This document shows, piece by piece, positions 54,672-63,766 of a DNA stretch of 64,000 bases. Position 1 is the first letter of the stretch, and each line of letters opens with the position of its first letter. The notes below the pieces were generated by a model. The model was given only the letters and a program-made list of their open reading frames with translations, made no database searches and had not been told where the DNA came from. Both the position numbers and the translations under genes were made by a program. Source of the DNA: Scytonema sp045865695 (GTDB lineage Bacteria > Cyanobacteriota > Cyanobacteriia > Cyanobacteriales > Nostocaceae); contig NZ_BAACAP010000212.1 in assembly GCF_045865695.1 (NCBI RefSeq), forward strand, positions 1 to 64,000, in the 5' to 3' direction.

Positions 54672-55169
54672 TCAAGAATCGCAACCTAAAGATTCACGAG
54701 TGGAAACACCCGTTTTAGAATTGACACCAGTAGCATTCTCACAAAGCTTCTTCACTTCCAAACGGTCTAAAACTGCATTACTAAAATCAGCACCTGTGAC
54801 ATCAACATTATTAAAACTTGAACGCAACATCATTGCGTTTGTAAAAACTCCATCACTTAAATCAGCACCTTTAAAGTCTGATAGATAAGATATGCCATCA
54901 GTAAAATCAACACCGTGGAGATTCGCGCCTCGCAACAATGATGAATTAAAAACTCCACCACGAAGATCGGCATTGCTAAAATTAGCATTTTCCAGTTTGA
55001 GACTAGTATACTCTTGCCCAATCAAGCTTTGGTTTGAGAAATCTTTACCACTGAGCTGATTGCTTGCAGCACGACTGATACTGGAAGAACTTGCTGCATA
55101 TGCTGATAGGGGAGATAAAAAAAGAACCATAGCCAAGACTAACCCAGCTAGTGCTTGCCAATACCTCAT
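54672..55169 (-). CDS. exported pentapeptide-repeat protein
   Basis: 165 residues. Signal peptide at 1-25 (LAGLVLAMVLFLSPLSAYAA), then about 14 A(D/N)LXX-type pentapeptides (ENANFSNADLRGGVFNSSLLRGANLHGVDFT...) that build a right-handed beta helix, and a short C-terminal cap with two Cys (KKLCENATGVNSKTGVSTRESLGCDS) possibly disulfide-bonded. The layout matches the lumenal pentapeptide proteins of cyanobacteria and chloroplasts (TL15-like group), whose role is not settled. Confidence 0.85.
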   Translation of the reverse strand: MRYWQALAGLVLAMVLFLSPLSAYAASSSSISRAASNQLSGKDFSNQSLIGQEYTSLKLENANFSNADLRGGVFNSSLLRGANLHGVDFTDGISYLSDFKGADLSDGVFTNAMMLRSSFNNVDVTGADFSNAVLDRLEVKKLCENATGVNSKTGVSTRESLGCDS

Positions 55170-55420
55170 AATGCTGACTTCATAAATCGCAACATCTCTA
55201 TTAAACTATATTAAGAGCCAAAATTTTTGAAAAAACCGGATTTTTTGCCAGTCGTTTTATCCCCAAAACTCTTTTTAGCACACTAGCAATCTCTTGCTTC
55301 TAGGTAAAATCCGAAAAGCTTCCTCTTGATTAAAAGTGCTTCCTTGGAAAATCTCTAGAAATTGGACTCAAGAAGGCATCAGAAGAACGCTGTAATGCTA
55401 TTAGAGAAGAATATCCTAAC

Positions 55421-55648
55421 TTGAGTAGATTTTTTGACTCTCCCAAAAATATCTCAGCTTTATTATCAAAAGAAGAATTGCAAACTATATGGCAGGAATC
55501 CGCAGGGGATGATATTTTAGAATTTGACGATTTCGCAGATTTTTTCAGCGAAATTGGTCTTGCGGAATGGCGTGAAAAGGAGCAACGTTATAAATTTGCG
55601 GATATTTATGTATATGGTTTTGAGATGCTCCGCAGAGGTGCGGTATGA
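55421..55648 (+). pseudogene. C-terminal fragment of an unidentified gene
   Basis: About 75 codons from TTG 55421; the frame is open back to a stop at 55331, through LEIGLKKASEERCNAIREEYPNLS. FADFFSEIGLAEWREKEQRYKFADIYVYGFEMLRRG looks like the natural end of a longer protein, but the family is not recognised. Upstream sequence is not coding, so this is probably the remnant of a larger gene. Confidence 0.4.
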
Positions 55649-55925
55649 CAACGGTATAACCGGAGTCCTGTAACAAAACGAGCAAATACGCTTTGTCAAT
55701 GTATAATTCAGATCGCTGCTTGCAGTGTATGAGTGATTTTTGGATGGCAGTAAGCGATCGCATCCCCACGCTACGACTTCTGTGTCTGAGTCTCCTAGTG
55801 TTACAGGGATACTGGTAAGTCGTTTATGCTACCAATACAACTTCTTCAAACACTTTTACAAGCAAAACAAAACTTGGGAAGCAATCCCAAGTTTATCATT
55901 AAAAAAAACGTGCTTACTTATAGTT

Positions 55926-57203
55926 ATGACATCAAAAGAAGCTAACAGCGACAAAAAAGTTGAAAATTCTTCTGCTGAACCAGAAACCACCATCGAACAA
56001 ACACAAGACCCCGCGCCTGAAAAACCTACAGCCTCAAAAGCCTCAGAGGAAGAGCAGAAGCCCACTCCAGAAGTAGAGCAAAAGCCAACTCTAGAGAAAA
56101 AGCAGAAGCCAACTCCAGAGGCAGCACAAAAGCCAACTTCAGAGGAAAAGCAAAAGCCAACTCCAGAGGCAGCGCAAAAGCCAACTCTAGAGGCAGCGCA
56201 AAAGCCAACTCCAGAGGAAAAGCAAAAGCCAACTTCAGAGGAAGAGCAGAAGCGCACTCCAGAGGAAGAGCAAAAGCCCACTCCAGAGGAGCCAGGTGCC
56301 ATTTTTCAAGCAGTTGGCGTCATTACAGGCAAGGTTAAATTTGGAGAAGCCAACAACAATACCATTACTATTGGTAACAAAGAATATCCGCTTTTCTATG
56401 CCCCTCGCAAACAAAAAGCTTTTGATGCTCTCAAGAAAGAAGTAGAATCATCTGGCGAATCTACTCAACGGGTTGTTGTTTATCCAAGGTTTACTCATTT
56501 TCCCGGTAGGGATGTAGCGCCTAATGTTGGCTTCCAACTCGTCGGCTTTGACAAAGGACGTCATGAAGAGGTGATTTCGGAAGAACTCGCTGACATGGAG
56601 TTTAAACTTTGCGGATTGTGGCAGTTTATTCCTGTGTGTCGCACACCTTGTATCTCTGTTTTCAAGAATTTTACTAAGGAACGATTGGAGCATATTAAAC
56701 AATCTGAACCATCCAAAAAAGTAAAATACATGAAAGCCAGTCACTTACCTTTGTTCTGGCGAGACGCATTGGTTCCACCGTTTAGGTTTAATCCCAAAGC
56801 ATCAAAAGAAGAGCAGGGTAAGCCAGTGTTTGTACAAATTAAGGCAAGGTTTGTACCCCATCGGGACGCTTTTGAATTTGATTCATTACTGGGATTACCT
56901 TTGGAGAGACCACCGAAGTTCCTTAAAGCTAGTAAAGATGATAAAGCAACAGCGATCGCAGAAAAACGAGCAGCGCTGAAAGCAGCCGGTAAAGATACCG
57001 CCCCACCAAAAGGAAAACCACCTTTCAAAGGCAAACCCAAAGGGAAGTTTCCGAGCAAACCTCAGAGCAGTCCCGAAGGTAGTCCTGACGATACTCCACA
57101 GAGCAAACCTCAAGGCAGTCCACAGGGTAGTTCTGAAGGAAAACCAAAGGATTTACCAAAGCCCAAGCCCAAGCCCAAGCCACAACAAACCAGTGACCAG
57201 TGA
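55926..57203 (+). CDS. low-complexity protein with octapeptide repeats
   Basis: 425 residues from ATG 55926 (the frame is open upstream without a gene-like pattern). Residues about 40-125 consist of roughly ten EEKQKPTP-type octapeptides. A folded domain at about 130-330 (AVGVITGKVKFGEANNNTITIGNKEYPLFY, PRFTHFPGRDVAPNVGFQLVGFD, FQLCG-like strands and PVFVQIKARFVPHRDAFEFDS) looks like two beta-rich units, possibly OB-type nucleic-acid-binding folds, and the tail is Lys/Pro/Gly-rich. A basic RNA/DNA-binding role is an inference. Its end (QQTSDQ*) is provided by a CAGTGAC array. Confidence 0.7.
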   Translation: MTSKEANSDKKVENSSAEPETTIEQTQDPAPEKPTASKASEEEQKPTPEVEQKPTLEKKQKPTPEAAQKPTSEEKQKPTPEAAQKPTLEAAQKPTPEEKQKPTSEEEQKRTPEEEQKPTPEEPGAIFQAVGVITGKVKFGEANNNTITIGNKEYPLFYAPRKQKAFDALKKEVESSGESTQRVVVYPRFTHFPGRDVAPNVGFQLVGFDKGRHEEVISEELADMEFKLCGLWQFIPVCRTPCISVFKNFTKERLEHIKQSEPSKKVKYMKASHLPLFWRDALVPPFRFNPKASKEEQGKPVFVQIKARFVPHRDAFEFDSLLGLPLERPPKFLKASKDDKATAIAEKRAALKAAGKDTAPPKGKPPFKGKPKGKFPSKPQSSPEGSPDDTPQSKPQGSPQGSSEGKPKDLPKPKPKPKPQQTSDQ

Positions 57204-57250
57204 CCAGTGACCAGTGACCAGTGACCAGTAGGGTGGGCATTGCCCACCAT
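57190..57250. repeat. CAGTGAC array joined to TAGGGTGGGCA hairpin
   Basis: Five CAGTGAC units at 57190-57227 run straight into a TAGGGTGGGCATTGCCCACC unit (57228-57248). The first units encode the end of the preceding protein and its stop. Confidence 0.85.
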
Positions 57251-57560
57251 TCAATCTTGGTGTGGCAATGGTACTCTACTACGCTGACTCAATCAAATCT
57301 ACTCAATCCAAAATCTAAAATCCAAAATGGTGTTATTTCTCAATGTAGGTACATTTGGCACTTCTTTCATCGTCTTGTATGACTGAATGTCTGAGGTGCA
57401 GGGAGATCTACAGCATATGAAATTCCCAAAATACCGTTGATGTTACATAAGTTCTGAAAGCAATGTGAAGCAATGTACGTAACTGTACAGACAAATAAAG
57501 TGACAATTTGTTAAATTTAACTTTATCTAATCTCAGTATTAATAGAGTAATAGTACCAAC

Positions 57561-57881
57561 ATGACTGAAGACTTGGGAAATTGGTATTTAATAGAAGTAC
57601 AATTGCAAAAAATGAACGAATTATTGAGTACTGTTGAAACCGCGCTAGACATTGAAAAATCAAGCAGTGGCTTAAATCTAAAAGTTGTAGATGTTACAGC
57701 AATAGCAGTCAGTAACCTAGATAATTTGATAGAGAACAATTTCGATACCGCGAGCGAAGACGAGCGGAAATGGACTCAAGATAGAGGTGCTGAAGTGAAA
57801 GATATGTTTGCTAAAAGCCAAGCAAAATTTGCTAAGAGTCGAGCTAAATATTTATCTCGAAATTTCAAAAAACACTTGTAA
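57561..57881 (+). CDS. 106-residue helical protein of unknown function
   Basis: 106 residues. No signal or membrane segment; two long amphipathic helices (NWYLIEVQLQKMNELLSTVETALDI and a basic end AEVKDMFAKSQAKFAKSRAKYLSRNFKKHL with repeating KSxAK). The C-terminal repeated pattern suggests a coiled or nucleic-acid-binding helix. Family not recognised. It stands alone, with a short upstream region containing CTAATC and AT-rich sequence. Confidence 0.6.
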   Translation: MTEDLGNWYLIEVQLQKMNELLSTVETALDIEKSSSGLNLKVVDVTAIAVSNLDNLIENNFDTASEDERKWTQDRGAEVKDMFAKSQAKFAKSRAKYLSRNFKKHL

Positions 57882-57926
57882 TTATATAGCAGTCCTAAAT
57901 CATTTATAAACAATTTTAGGTACTGT

Positions 57927-57980
57927 ATGTAGGGCTATGCCGCACATTCGCTCTTGGTGGGCTAAAGCCCTACCTACTTG
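57927..57980. repeat. GTAGGTAGGGC hairpin repeat
   Basis: GTAGGTAGGGCTATGCC faces AAGCCCTACCTAC. Same family as 46241-46295 and 59311-59371. A further unit at 58014-58044 recurs inverted at 26776-26805. Confidence 0.75.
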
Positions 57981-58123
57981 TATTTTGCAAATCAAATAGG
58001 ATTGCTATAGCGGTTTTCAATTGAGTACAATACATAAAATTAAGTAATAATCTATACTAAAATTAAAAGGATTTGCTATGGCAAGTAGGATATATATGTT
58101 GACTCACTCTACTGAAACAACCT

Positions 58124-59251
58124 GTGGCTAATCAAGAAGAAATCGCCCTGTCTTTAGCAAGAACACCTCTATTTGTTATTGCCCAAGAACTCAAAGCACG
58201 ACTCACTAGCTTTGGTGGTTGGGAAATGCCCGTACAGTTTGCTGGTATTAGTAAAGAACATGAAGCCGTTAGAAAAGTAGCAGGAATGTTTGACATTTCC
58301 CATATGGGTAAGTTTATCCTGCAAGGCAAAAACCTTATCGCGCAACTCCAGTATTTAGTTCCTTCAGACTTAAACCGATTACAACCCGGTCAAGCACAAT
58401 ACACCGTCTTGCTAAACCCTCAAGGCGGTATCATCGACGACATTATTGTTTACTACCAAGGAGAAGAGCCCACGGTCGGACAGCGAGGAGTTATTATTGT
58501 CAATGCTGCCACGGCTAACAAAGATAAAACATGGCTCTTGCAACACCTGAACTCAGATGAGCTTGTTTTTCAAGACATTTCACCCGAAAAAGTCCTAATT
58601 GCTTTACAAGGACCGCAAGCTGTAAGTTTGCTACAGTCATTTGTTGATAAAGATATTGCCCAGGTTAAGGCATTTGGACACTTAGAGGCAACAGTCTTCG
58701 GTAAAACTGCATTTCTAGCCCGTACTGGATACACGGGGGAAGATGGATTTGAAATTATGGTAGATCCAGATGCTGGAGTAGAGTTGTGGCGCAGTTTGCT
58801 GAATGCTGGTGTTCTTCCTTGCGGGTTGGGTGCGAGAGACACCCTTCGCCTTGAGGCTGCAATGGCACTTTACGGACAAGATATTGATGACACTACCACC
58901 CCTTTAGAAGCTGGTTTGGGATGGTTGGTACATCTCGATAAAAAAGAAGACTTTATTGGTCGCTCAGTTTTAGAACAGCAAAAAGCTAGCGGAGTGCAAC
59001 GCCGATTAGTTGGTTTGCAAATGCAAGGACGCAATATAGCCCGTCACGGATATCAAGTCCTCTCTCAAGGCACAGTCGTTGGGGAAGTTACAAGTGGTAC
59101 ACTATCACCTACCCTTGGATATCCTATTGCTCTTGCCTATGTTCCTACTGAACTTGCAACAGTGGGTCAGCAACTAGAAGTAGAAATTCGAGGCAAAGCC
59201 TACCCTGGAGTCGTCGTTAAGAAACCTTTTTACCGGAGAAAAAATCGCTAA
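58124..59251 (+). CDS. gcvT: glycine cleavage system T protein (aminomethyltransferase)
   Basis: 375 residues from a GTG start. Characteristic stretches: RLTSFGGWEMPVQFAGISKEHEAVR, MFDISHMGKF, QYTVLLNPQGGIIDDIIVY, ARTGYTGEDGFEI and GLGARDTLRLEAAMALYGQDID. It takes the aminomethyl group from lipoyl-GcvH to tetrahydrofolate and releases ammonia, part of photorespiratory glycine breakdown. gcvH and gcvP follow on the same strand, though gaps of 190 and 246 bases filled with repeats make a single transcript uncertain. Confidence 0.96.
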   Translation: MANQEEIALSLARTPLFVIAQELKARLTSFGGWEMPVQFAGISKEHEAVRKVAGMFDISHMGKFILQGKNLIAQLQYLVPSDLNRLQPGQAQYTVLLNPQGGIIDDIIVYYQGEEPTVGQRGVIIVNAATANKDKTWLLQHLNSDELVFQDISPEKVLIALQGPQAVSLLQSFVDKDIAQVKAFGHLEATVFGKTAFLARTGYTGEDGFEIMVDPDAGVELWRSLLNAGVLPCGLGARDTLRLEAAMALYGQDIDDTTTPLEAGLGWLVHLDKKEDFIGRSVLEQQKASGVQRRLVGLQMQGRNIARHGYQVLSQGTVVGEVTSGTLSPTLGYPIALAYVPTELATVGQQLEVEIRGKAYPGVVVKKPFYRRKNR

Positions 59252-59310
59252 TGGCTAATTGTGTCTTTACTATAGCAATCCTATCTGATTTGTGAAAAAA
59301 ATTTAAGTAT

Positions 59311-59371
59311 TGTAGGTAGGGCTATGCCGCACAAAAGCTTATATGGTGCGCTGTCTTCCCTACCTACAGTA
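59311..59371. repeat. GTAGGTAGGGC hairpin repeat before gcvH
   Basis: GTAGGTAGGGCTATGCCGCAC and CCCTACCTAC bracket a short loop; tandem AATTAGC units follow to 59400. Confidence 0.75.
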
Positions 59372-59442
59372 CTATTAGCAATTAGCAATTAGCAATTAGC
59401 TACTAGCTGTGTTAATTTTTTTGATGTGGATGAGGAAGTGAT

Positions 59443-59829
59443 ATGTCTTTGGAATTTCCCGATAATTTAAGATACCTAGATACCCATGAATACGTGCGTC
59501 TCGATGGAGACATTGCCACCATTGGCATTAGTGCCTTTGCTGTTGAGCAATTAGGTGACGTTGTGTTTTTAGAACTCCCAGAAATTGGTGATGTTGTGAC
59601 CAAAGGAGAAAGCTTTGGCTCAATCGAATCAGTGAAAGCTGTTGAATCCCTAAATTCACCAGTGACTGGTACAGTGGTAGAACGCAATGACGCTTTAATT
59701 GATTCTCCCGAACAAGTGGCAGATGACCCTTATGGAGATGGTTGGTTGTTAAAAGTCCGTGCTGACGATCCTGAAGATATTGAAGATGCATTGACTGCAG
59801 AGGAATATAGCGCCCAAGTGGAAGGGTAG
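59443..59829 (+). CDS. gcvH: glycine cleavage system H protein
   Basis: 128 residues. The lipoylated Lys is in GSIESVKAVESLNSP; HEYVRLDGDIATIGISAFAVEQLGDVVF opens the domain and WLLKVRADDPEDI closes it. It carries the aminomethyl intermediate between GcvP, GcvT and GcvL. Middle gene of gcvT-gcvH-gcvP. Confidence 0.97.
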   Translation: MSLEFPDNLRYLDTHEYVRLDGDIATIGISAFAVEQLGDVVFLELPEIGDVVTKGESFGSIESVKAVESLNSPVTGTVVERNDALIDSPEQVADDPYGDGWLLKVRADDPEDIEDALTAEEYSAQVEG

Positions 59830-59833
59830 GAAG

Positions 59834-59990
59834 TCAGTGACCACCTGACCACCTGACCACCTGACCACCTGACCGCTCGGGGACTAAGGATTAGGGATTA
59901 GGGACTAGGAAAACAAGGAAGAATAACTTAATCCCCAATCCCCATCGCCCCTTATCCCCAGAGCAGACCCCGAGTTCCCCAATCCCCAAA
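59834..59990. repeat. mixed repeats between gcvH and gcvP
   Basis: CCACCTGA units (59838-59874), GGGATTAGGGACTAGG (about 59882-59908) and a CCCCATCGCCCCTTATCCCC unit (about 59939-59985) of the same family as 38784-38897. Confidence 0.8.
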
Positions 59991-60075
59991 TAAATTAGAT
60001 AAACTAATCACATATACCTGACGCCTCAAATATACTTGTTGCAAAATATTAAGTATCGCGTATAGAGAGAAATTT

Positions 60076-63021
60076 GTGATAAACTCCGAGTCTCGTATTG
60101 AGTTGACTCTTCAACAACCGTTGGAGAACAAAAGTGAGCAATTGAGCTTTCAAGCAAGACACATTGGTCCGTCATCCAATGAAATTCAGCAAATGCTTGA
60201 ATTCTTGGGCTGTAGTACCCTCGACGAGCTAATTAACAAAACCGTTCCACAAGGAATCCGGTTATCTGGTTCGTTAAAGTTGCCAGAAGCAAAAACTGAG
60301 TATGCAGCCCTTGCTACGTTAAAAGAAATAGCCTCAAAAAATCAAGTTTTCCGTTCGTTCATCGGTATGGGGTACTATGACTGTATTACACCTCCGGTCA
60401 TTCAACGCAATATCTTAGAAAATCCCGGTTGGTATACTGCATACACTCCCTATCAACCTGAAATTGCTCAAGGACGGTTAGAAGCACTGCTGAATTTCCA
60501 AACAATGATTATCGATCTAACAGGTTTGGAAATTGCTAATGCTTCATTGCTTGATGAAGCAACGGCAGCAGCAGAAGCTATGAGTATGAGCTATGGTGTT
60601 TGCAAAAGTAAAGCAAATAGCTATTTTGTTTCTCAGGACTGCCATCCCCAAACTATAGATGTGTTGCAAACACGGGCAAATCCTCTGGGAATCAAGATTG
60701 TTGTAGGAGACCATCAAACCTTTGATTTTTCTGAACCCATCTTTGGAGCAATTCTTCAATATCCTGCAACTGATGGTACAATCCATGACTACCGTGCTTT
60801 TGTAGAAAAAGCCCATGCTGAGGGAGCATTGGTGACGGTAGCCGCAGATCCATTGAGCCTAACTTTACTGACGCCCCCAGGCGAATTTGGTGCTGATATT
60901 GCTATAGGTAGTACCCAACGCTTTGGTATTCCTCTGGGCTATGGCGGACCCCATGCTGCTTACTTTGCTACTAAGGAAGAATACAAGCGGCAAGTTCCAG
61001 GAAGAATTGTTGGTGTATCAAAAGATGTTCGGGGTAAGCCCGCATTGCGTCTTGCTTTACAAACTAGAGAACAGCACATCCGTCGCGAAAAAGCAACTAG
61101 TAATATCTGTACGGCACAAGTGTTGCTAGCAGTCATGGCAGGTATGTATGCTGTGTATCACGGTTCGAGTGGGTTACGAAAAATCGCTGAGAACATCCAT
61201 CAAATGACTGTGAGACTGGCGGAAGGTTTGAAGCAGTTGGGTTATAGCATTTTAAACGAGTCTTTCTTTGATACTCTGCACGTCAATTTAGGAGAACGTA
61301 GTTTAGAAGAGATTAAAGCCGCTTGTGAAGCACAACGTATTAACATACGTATTTTTAACTCAAGCAGTATTGGTATATCTTTAGACGAAACTACCACAGA
61401 AAAAGATTTAATTGACCTCTGGAAAATTTTTTCAGGTAAGAATGATTTACCTTTCACACTTGAAGAATTAGTTTCTCAGCCTCCCCTCTCCCCCTCCCCT
61501 TTTCTTCCCCTCATCCGTACTACTAGCTACCTCACTCATCCCATCTTTAACAACTATCACTCAGAAACTGAGTTGCTACGTTACCTGCACAGACTGGAAA
61601 CTAAAGACTTGTCTTTGACAACTTCGATGATTCCTTTGGGTTCGTGTACGATGAAACTCAATGCAACATCTGAATTGATGCCTGTGTCGTGGGCTGAATT
61701 TGCCAAGATACATCCTTTTGCACCTCAGTCTCAAACTAGAGGTTATAAAATTCTGTTTCAGCAGCTTGAGGAATGGTTAGCTGAAATTACTGGGTTTGCA
61801 GGAATTTCTTTGCAACCAAATGCTGGTTCTCAAGGCGAGTATGCGGGATTGTTAGCGATCCGTCGCTATCATGAAAGTCGTGGGGAAGGGCATCGGGATG
61901 TCTGTTTAATTCCCCAATCTGCACATGGTACAAATCCGGCAAGTGCTGTCATGTGCGGGATGAAAGTGGTTGGTGTTGCTTGTGACTCTGAAGGAAATAT
62001 CGATCTAGATAATTTGAAAGCGAAAGCAGAAAAGCACGGTAAGGAACTTTCTGCTTTGATGGTGACATATCCCTCAACTCATGGTGTGTTTGAGGAACAA
62101 ATCCAGGAAATTTGCGCTGTGATTCACGCTAACGGCGCTCAAGTTTACATGGATGGGGCAAATATGAATGCCCAGGTGGGACTTTGCCGTCCCGGAGATA
62201 TTGGCGCGGATGTTTGTCACCTCAACTTACACAAAACTTTCTGTATTCCTCATGGCGGCGGCGGTCCTGGTATGGGACCTATTGGTGTTGCTTCTCATTT
62301 AGTGCCTTTTCTTCCGGGACACGTTGTGCTGGGGACTGGGGATTGGGAATTGGGGATTGGGAATAAGAAGGAAATTTCCCAACGCTTGGGTGCTGTTTCT
62401 GCTGCACCTTGGGGTAGTGCTAGCATCCTGGTTATTTCTTGGATGTATATCGCTATGATGGGTGCAGATGGTTTGACGGAAGCAACTAAGGTGGCAATTC
62501 TGAATGCTAACTATATTGCTCGCAAGCTGGAAGGTTACTATCCTGTTCTCTATAAAGGGAAGAACAATCTAGTTGCTCATGAGTGCATTTTGGATTTGCG
62601 ATCGCTCAAAAAATCTGCTTCCATAGAAATTGATGATATTGCCAAGCGTTTGATGGACTACGGGTTTCACGCACCCACTGTTTCTTGGCCTGTAGCGGGC
62701 ACAATCATGGTAGAACCAACAGAAAGCGAATCTAAAGAAGAGTTAGATCGTTTTTGTGATGCACTGATTGCTATTCGTCAAGAAATTGCTGAAATTGAAT
62801 CTGGCAAGATGGATATTCGAGATAATGTCTTGAAAAATGCTCCTCATACAGCAGAGAGTTTGATTGTTGACGAATGGAAGCATCCCTACTCGCGAGAACA
62901 AGCTGCCTACCCCGCACCCTGGACTCGCGAACACAAATTCTGGCCTAGTGTAGGTCGCATTGACGCTGCTTTTGGTGACAGGAATTTTGTTTGTTCTTGT
63001 CTGCCAATGGACGTCTATTAA
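60076..63021 (+). CDS. gcvP: glycine dehydrogenase (decarboxylating), P protein
   Basis: 981 residues from a GTG start, a full P protein. The PLP Lys is in HLNLHKTFCIPHGGGGPGMGPIGV (near 719). ARHIGPSSNEIQQML and GYYDCITPPVIQRNILENPGWYTAYTPYQPEIAQGRLEALLNFQT mark the N-terminal half. It decarboxylates glycine and loads the aminomethyl group on GcvH. Between FLPGHVVLG and SQRLGAVSAAPWGS about 15 residues (TGDWELGIGNKKEI) are encoded by a GGGGACTGGGGATTGGG tract (about 62330-62372) of the intergenic repeat type. A CCTCCCCTCTCCCCC tract near 61485-61510 encodes Pro/Ser-rich LSPSPFLP in the linker between the two halves. The reading frame survives both. Confidence 0.95.
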   Translation: MINSESRIELTLQQPLENKSEQLSFQARHIGPSSNEIQQMLEFLGCSTLDELINKTVPQGIRLSGSLKLPEAKTEYAALATLKEIASKNQVFRSFIGMGYYDCITPPVIQRNILENPGWYTAYTPYQPEIAQGRLEALLNFQTMIIDLTGLEIANASLLDEATAAAEAMSMSYGVCKSKANSYFVSQDCHPQTIDVLQTRANPLGIKIVVGDHQTFDFSEPIFGAILQYPATDGTIHDYRAFVEKAHAEGALVTVAADPLSLTLLTPPGEFGADIAIGSTQRFGIPLGYGGPHAAYFATKEEYKRQVPGRIVGVSKDVRGKPALRLALQTREQHIRREKATSNICTAQVLLAVMAGMYAVYHGSSGLRKIAENIHQMTVRLAEGLKQLGYSILNESFFDTLHVNLGERSLEEIKAACEAQRINIRIFNSSSIGISLDETTTEKDLIDLWKIFSGKNDLPFTLEELVSQPPLSPSPFLPLIRTTSYLTHPIFNNYHSETELLRYLHRLETKDLSLTTSMIPLGSCTMKLNATSELMPVSWAEFAKIHPFAPQSQTRGYKILFQQLEEWLAEITGFAGISLQPNAGSQGEYAGLLAIRRYHESRGEGHRDVCLIPQSAHGTNPASAVMCGMKVVGVACDSEGNIDLDNLKAKAEKHGKELSALMVTYPSTHGVFEEQIQEICAVIHANGAQVYMDGANMNAQVGLCRPGDIGADVCHLNLHKTFCIPHGGGGPGMGPIGVASHLVPFLPGHVVLGTGDWELGIGNKKEISQRLGAVSAAPWGSASILVISWMYIAMMGADGLTEATKVAILNANYIARKLEGYYPVLYKGKNNLVAHECILDLRSLKKSASIEIDDIAKRLMDYGFHAPTVSWPVAGTIMVEPTESESKEELDRFCDALIAIRQEIAEIESGKMDIRDNVLKNAPHTAESLIVDEWKHPYSREQAAYPAPWTREHKFWPSVGRIDAAFGDRNFVCSCLPMDVY

Positions 63022-63065
63022 GCCGATTGTTTTATAACTTGCACGGTCTTAGCAAAACTCAATTC

Positions 63066-63145
63066 TTGTGGGGTGGAGAGCAGCGCCGTGCGGGGGTTTC
63101 CCCCGTTGAGGCGACTGCGGGGCGTCCTCGCCCGCCTTTTTGTGC
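63066..63145. repeat. GAGAGCAGCGCC...GCGACTGCGG repeat
   Basis: A shorter relative of the 37011-37201 element: GAGAGCAGCGCC, CCGTGCGGGGGTT with a short hairpin, GTTGAGGCGACTGCGG and GGGCGTCCTCGCCCG. It lies 45 bases after gcvP. Confidence 0.65.
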
Positions 63146-63171
63146 AACTTCAAACTTCTCTACACACATAA

Positions 63172-63480
63172 TCAAAAATCCCATGTGCTACGTGCTTTGC
63201 CTGTAATGTTGACTAATTGAGAAGCTACAGTTACATTTCCTTGTAAAGTTTTACTTAACAAGTAAGAAATTCCTCGGTAAATTAATAGATAAGTTGCTTG
63301 CGATGTAGAAACCTCAGTTTTTTTAGCGTTGGGATCGACTCGATAAACGTTGCCACGGTAAATGAGGTTATAGGCTTTTTTAGACTCACGCACTGGTGGT
63401 TGAAATGGTTGTCCTGTTTTTCTGCTTGTTACCTGTGAAGGATTGTACTCATAGCTAACGCCACGATAGTAAAGTTTCAT
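63172..63480 (-). CDS. DUF4278 domain protein
   Basis: 102 residues. Three copies of a YYRGVSYEY-like motif occur (residues 4-12, YNLIYRGNVYRV and YLLIYRGISYLL), the mark of DUF4278 proteins, a small cyanobacterial family of unknown function. No signal peptide. The RGxxY repeats suggest short beta hairpins. Convergent with gcvP. Confidence 0.82.
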   Translation of the reverse strand: MKLYYRGVSYEYNPSQVTSRKTGQPFQPPVRESKKAYNLIYRGNVYRVDPNAKKTEVSTSQATYLLIYRGISYLLSKTLQGNVTVASQLVNITGKARSTWDF

Positions 63481-63766
63481 ATTTACCTCGTCAATTAGAT
63501 GTATAGTTTCTAGCAGACTGAAGTGCGTTCTATCAGCAGTTCAATGTCTTCTATATCTTTAATGGGTAAATTGAAATCAACTTATGCACTTTTAAAAGAA
63601 TTTTGCGGCGGAGCAGGAGCAAAAATTTTGTAAATGCCTACTGCAAAACTGCCCTCTGCTTAAGCAAATCGTACTTCACAAGGAGCGATCGCGCTTGTTT
63701 CTGGTATGTTTACATTTTGTAACGTAGGTCTGTTATTTTCACCTACCTACTTACCAAAAACGCTTG
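63481..63766. other. 286-base gap, no gene seen
   Basis: Contains GGAGCGATCGCGC (HIP1) at about 63682-63695 and a GTAGGTAGGTGAAAAT hairpin-like unit (about 63724-63752). No gene-like frame is visible. Confidence 0.4.

Noticed and set aside
55856..56302. Cys/Phe-rich minus-strand frame opposite the octapeptide-repeat protein
   Set aside because: It is the antisense of the 24-base repeats and has no independent gene features.
57900..58123. Glycine riboswitch upstream of gcvT
   Set aside because: No tandem aptamer pattern is seen; the region is AT-rich with a hairpin repeat only.
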